Shown: in pieces, positions 49,617-51,304 of the stretch
Position numbering within the stretch: position 1 is the first letter of the stretch
Layout: each line of letters begins with the position of its first letter
DNA from: Sphingomonas faeni
GTDB taxonomy: Bacteria > Pseudomonadota > Alphaproteobacteria > Sphingomonadales > Sphingomonadaceae
Length of the DNA stretch: 51,304 bases
Assembly: GCF_024273235.1 (NCBI RefSeq)
Contig: NZ_JANBVH010000034.1
Span: 1-51,304 of the forward strand
Direction of reading: 5' to 3'
Position numbers and translations under genes: made by a program
Notes under the pieces: generated by a model
Told to the model about the DNA's origin: nothing
Databases searched by the model: none
Seen by the model: only the letters and a program-made list of their open reading frames with translations

Positions 49617-50719
49617 TGCCGTTCGGAGATCGTGAGGACGAGCTTTGGGAGGCGATGAAACCACGCTTTAAGCCGCGTACCGTAGGCGATCCAAACATCC
49701 GATATGCCCGGCACCTGATCAACGGCACGGGTCCCTTCGCCGCGTCCGCATCTAGTCCGACGCCAGCCCGCGACGTCAGGGGCACCCTCGCGCGCGTCGT
49801 CAGGCGCACGCCCGAGGTTGTGGTGAAAGTGACCGGCCGGAAGAAGGGTGCGGGCCATCTTGGCGCGCATCTCGACTACATCGGCCGCCACGGCGATATT
49901 GCGCTCGAGACGAGAGACGGCGAACAGATCACGACTAAGGCCGACGCCGCGCGGATCGCGGACGAATGGTCCGACGCGCTCTACTGGCGCCAAGGCACGA
50001 CTGTATCAGCAGTGGCGATGGTATTTTCCATGCCGGCCGGGACCGATCCGGAGACAGTGAAGCAGGCGGTGCGCGATGCGGCCGAGAGCCTGATCGGCGA
50101 CAACCACGATTATGTTATGGCGCTGCATACTGACACCGATCGACCCCACGTCCACCTGACCGTTCAGGCCGAAGGCCTGGACCGCAAGCGCTTTGATCCG
50201 AGGCGCGAGGATCTGTTTCGGTTTCGCGAAGCGTTCGCCGAGGCGCTACGCGGCCGCGGCGTTGAGGCAGAGGCGACACCCCGTTACACACGCGGCGAGG
50301 GCAGGGCGGGGACAAGCATGGCCCTCACGCAGTTGCGCGCGAGGATACGCAGCGGAGCGTCGCGTCAGCCGACCGAGGCTGATCTACGACAAGCCCGGGA
50401 AGCCATGCAGATCGCGCTTGGCAAGGCGCAGCAACCACCGTTCGTGTCGAAAACGCGTGATCGCTGGACCGAGACGAAGCGCACATTTGAAGCAGCTGCC
50501 GAGCGACTTGATCGCACTGGCAATCGGGAGGATCGCAGGCTCGCGCGAGATGTGCGGCAGTTCATTCAGCAGCGGGCCGACATAGAGACGATCCCCGATC
50601 GGATGCTACGAGATGCGGAGAAGCGGGTTAGGGACGCCCAGGCACGCGCTAAGCTCGACCAGCAACCCGGTAGGGATGTGCCACGTGGCACACCACCGCC
50701 GCCCTCTCGACGCCGATGA
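49616..50719 (+). CDS. MOBP-type relaxase (VirD2/TraI-like)
   Basis: A protein of 367 residues. A candidate catalytic Tyr lies in HLDYIGRHG (Tyr88), and the metal-binding motif III is HTDTDRPHVH at 171-180. The region between has YWRQGTTVSAVAMVFSMPAGT, typical for this class. The C-terminus is a charged helical segment ending in a Pro/Arg-rich tail. No LPD7 or primase domain is fused. It cuts and covalently binds the strand at the nic site. The palindrome copy 6 lies within the last codons and is translated as DVPRGTP. Confidence 0.92.
   Translation: MPFGDREDELWEAMKPRFKPRTVGDPNIRYARHLINGTGPFAASASSPTPARDVRGTLARVVRRTPEVVVKVTGRKKGAGHLGAHLDYIGRHGDIALETRDGEQITTKADAARIADEWSDALYWRQGTTVSAVAMVFSMPAGTDPETVKQAVRDAAESLIGDNHDYVMALHTDTDRPHVHLTVQAEGLDRKRFDPRREDLFRFREAFAEALRGRGVEAEATPRYTRGEGRAGTSMALTQLRARIRSGASRQPTEADLRQAREAMQIALGKAQQPPFVSKTRDRWTETKRTFEAAAERLDRTGNREDRRLARDVRQFIQQRADIETIPDRMLRDAEKRVRDAQARAKLDQQPGRDVPRGTPPPPSRRR
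50677..50692. promoter_or_regulatory. parS-like palindrome, copy 6, inside the relaxase gene end
   Basis: A perfect 16-bp TGTGCCACGTGGCACA inside the last part of the relaxase gene, giving VPRGT in a disordered tail. It lies about 130 bases before the ABC-3C effector start. Confidence 0.75.
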
Positions 50720-50822
50720 TGAGCATCGCTGTTTTCAAGCGGAAGACAATCGCTGAAGCTTGCGCTAACTCTTCGGTATGGGCGGCCACAGGCTTGTTCG
50801 CCGGATGGACGCAGGGGCGGGA

Positions 50823-51304
50823 ATGAGCGATTTCGTAGAGGTAAAACAGCCGCCGTTGCCGAAGACCCTGCCTAACGTAGCGCAGTTTCAAAGCGGCCCG
50901 CGTGTAGCCCCTATAGCTCGTTTGATGATCTACAGCCCGGACGAGTGGGAAAGCTTTATCGAGGAGTGGGTCTCAGCTGTCCTAAAAAAGTCCTATAGAA
51001 CCGTCAGTAGATTCACGGGCAGCGGCGATAAGGGGATCGATATCGCCGGGTTTGTCGATGATAACGGGCTCAAGGGCGCATGGGACAATTTCCAGTGCAA
51101 GCACTATGCACAGCCCTTATCTCCAACGGTTGCATGGCCAGAGATCGGGAAAATTCTGTGGTTTTCGTTTAAAGGCCACTACGTAGCACCACGGGTGTTC
51201 TACTTTGTCGCCCCACGAGGCGTCGGTACTAAACTCAGCCTTCTACTAGCCCATGCCGCCAACCTTAAGGCCGAGATGAAGAAGGTTTGGGATAAGAGTA
51301 TCTC
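50823..51304 (+). CDS. ABC-3C system effector, N-terminal part (continues at window base 1)
   Basis: An open frame of 160 residues runs off the right end. GGGGCGGGA precedes the ATG at 50823; in-frame ATGs at 50778 and 50805 are alternatives. The text RFTGSGDKGIDIAGF with Asp69 and Asp73, and WDNFQCKHYAQPL with Gln91 and Lys93, forms a PD-(D/E)XK-like nuclease core, as in the effector N-terminus of some ABC-three-component systems. FYFVAPRGVGTKLSLLL and KKVWDK match the conserved region before the C-terminal domain. The C-terminal part starts at base 1, but the junction is out of frame by one base (see findings). Confidence 0.8.
   Translation, partial: MSDFVEVKQPPLPKTLPNVAQFQSGPRVAPIARLMIYSPDEWESFIEEWVSAVLKKSYRTVSRFTGSGDKGIDIAGFVDDNGLKGAWDNFQCKHYAQPLSPTVAWPEIGKILWFSFKGHYVAPRVFYFVAPRGVGTKLSLLLAHAANLKAEMKKVWDKSI

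Noticed and set aside
1..51304. CRISPR arrays, tRNA and rRNA genes
   Set aside because: The only regular repeats are the repA iterons and short operators; no 30-base repeats with unique spacers and no cloverleaf or rRNA sequence were noticed.

Overview
The window looks like one complete circular conjugative plasmid of about 51.3 kb from a sphingomonad-type alphaproteobacterium (Sphingomonas, Sphingobium or Novosphingobium). Evidence for a plasmid is a RepA initiator flanked by iterons, a ParA/ParB pair, an IncP-like nic site with a MobC-like protein and a MOBP relaxase, and a full VirB/VirD4 transfer apparatus. The host assignment is an inference from high GC, protein style and gene mix (DUF3768, VbhA/Fic, ArdC-like, RepA with iterons). 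Circularity is inferred because one gene is split over the two window ends: its N-terminal half runs off the right end and its C-terminal half enters at the left end.

Layout. 1-2967 (continuing from 50823-51304): an ABC-three-component (ABC-3C) predicted conflict system, made of a nuclease-like effector, a middle component and a DUF3732-type ABC ATPase. 3121-16882, minus strand: the transfer operon, reading TrbM-like, VirB1, B2, B3, B4, B5, an EexN-like lipoprotein, B6, a VirB7-position protein, B8, B9, B10, B11, VirD4, an LPD7 protein and a small unknown. 16975-19986, plus strand: a primase-like protein with an altered Toprim domain, a membrane-anchored SNase-like nuclease, a small membrane protein and a PD-(D/E)XK-like nuclease. 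20207-22947: a PemK/MazF-like toxin with an HTH partner, a small unknown and an ArdC-like antirestriction protein.

23179-34410 is a heavy-metal resistance island: an RcnR-like repressor divergent from an NreB-like exporter, a CzcCBA-type efflux pump, then CueR-like and CopA-like copper genes on the minus strand. An IS3-family element (34731-36003) sits next to it and joins a truncated exported-protein gene to the 3' remnant of a ParB-like gene. 37167-42640 is a patchwork: an HNH nuclease, DUF1971 and CBS genes, DUF3768, a VbhA-like/Fic pair, and remnants of a second metal island (a CzcA tail and a frameshifted CDF exporter). 42846-50719 is the backbone: resolvase, RepA with seven iterons, an HTH protein, SSB, an RHH protein, ParA/ParB, oriT, MobC-like protein and relaxase.

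A 16-20 bp perfect palindrome (core TGTGCCACGTGGCACA, close to chromosomal parS) occurs six times, spread around the plasmid beside the ABC-3C, VirB, nuclease, HNH, oriT and relaxase genes. It is the best candidate for the target of the plasmid's ParB. A leader of about 170 bp is shared by the ArdC-like and DUF3768 genes. No tRNA, rRNA or CRISPR array was seen.
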